Positions 63,740 to 64,000 of a stretch of DNA of 64,000 nucleotides are shown here, one piece after another. The position numbers were made by a program, and so were the translations under genes. Within the stretch, counting starts at the first letter, position 1, and each line of letters begins with the position of its first letter. The stretch spans positions 124,001 to 188,000 of the forward strand of contig DASWYF010000048.1 in assembly GCA_036405135.1 (NCBI GenBank), read 5' to 3'. The stretch comes from Verrucomicrobiia bacterium (GTDB lineage: Bacteria; Verrucomicrobiota; Verrucomicrobiia; Limisphaerales; JAEYXS01). Under the pieces are notes generated by a model, which had not been told where the DNA came from, did not search any database, and was given only the letters and a program-made list of their open reading frames with translations.

Positions 63740-64000
63740 CTACTTCTTCTTCAAAAGCTCGATCGCCTTGTCGAGCTGAGGATCGCGTCCGTTCAACCAG
63801 TCATCCGGTGACATGGGCACACGGACATCCGGCACTTCGCCCAAATTTTCCATCGGCGTGCCATCGAGACGGAAGACACCGCTCTGGGGCATGCGGGCAT
63901 TAGTGCCATCGACAAGCCGCATATTCATCGTCCAGATGACGTAGCCGGGCGTAGGCATGCCCACGAGCTGCGCCAAACCACGTGTCCGCATGGCGTTCGG
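63740..64000 (-). CDS. S41-family-like peptidase, C-terminal part (truncated by window)
   Basis: The gene continues past the right end of the window. The visible 87 residues end in PDVRVPMSPDDWLNGRDPQLDKAIELL, which matches the C-terminus of tricorn/S41-type peptidases; the part before it (TRGLAQLVGMPTPG) fits the same fold. The catalytic serine region lies outside. The identification is tentative. The 228-bp space to the RHS gene holds no other gene that I can support. Confidence 0.6.
   Translation of the reverse strand, partial: PNAMRTRGLAQLVGMPTPGYVIWTMNMRLVDGTNARMPQSGVFRLDGTPMENLGEVPDVRVPMSPDDWLNGRDPQLDKAIELLKKK

Overview
The window looks like a stretch of chromosome from a member of the Verrucomicrobiota, most likely of the Pedosphaera/Limisphaera type. 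This rests on gene content, not on a marker gene: there is no rRNA or tRNA here. The pointers are a large secreted beta-propeller protein paired with a five-haem cytochrome, Tat-exported sugar and amide enzymes, a prepilin-like protein with a conserved DG motif near its C-terminus, a secreted RHS protein, many genes without a clear Shine-Dalgarno sequence, and many small palindromic intergenic repeats. No phage, plasmid, complete insertion sequence or CRISPR array was seen.

Layout. 1-9 kb: the C-terminal end of an AddA/UvrD-type helicase-nuclease, a HIT protein, a dihaem cytochrome c, a tRNA-dihydrouridine synthase, a Tat-exported beta-lactamase-fold hydrolase, two coupled amidohydrolases and a DUF2851 protein. 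9-19 kb: an HtrA-like protease, then a tight five-gene operon (ABC ATPase, ABC-2 permease, GldG-like protein, DUF4340 protein, large AsmA-like protein), converging on undecaprenyl-diphosphatase. 19.7-27.5 kb: an oxidative, probably sugar-related locus with the propeller protein, the pentahaem cytochrome, a Gfo/Idh/MocA oxidoreductase and an MFS transporter. 27.7-35.3 kb: FtsK, a coupled FAD oxidoreductase and aldo/keto reductase, an esterase and UvrC. 35.4-42.8 kb: two diverged tandem membrane-anchored proteins, a glycosidase-like lipoprotein, a dimethylformamidase-like Tat protein, a zinc-ribbon/site-2-protease/TPR protein and a sialate O-acetylesterase.

43-48 kb on the minus strand: PilT with a PilZ-like neighbour, and the classical coaD-yceD-rpmF-plsX-fabH lipid/CoA/ribosome operon. 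48-52.3 kb: a signalling block of CHASE2-adenylate cyclase, FecR-domain protein and a response regulator-GAF protein, enclosed by two perfect 29-bp inverted repeats. 52.5-58.3 kb: a helical-repeat protein, a GNAT acetyltransferase, a MITE-like element, an AT-rich stretch, a lipoprotein, a prepilin-like protein, a prenyltransferase-fold alpha/alpha toroid and a DUF4380-like protein. 58.5-63.5 kb: a small secreted YD-repeat protein and a 1454-residue RHS protein. The window ends inside a peptidase-like gene.

Most genes are housekeeping or envelope-related. The points most worth a second look are the repeat-bounded cyclase block, the ABC/GldG/DUF4340/AsmA operon, the zinc-ribbon S2P-TPR protein, the propeller/pentahaem locus, the insertion inside UvrC, and the several families of nested palindromes between genes.
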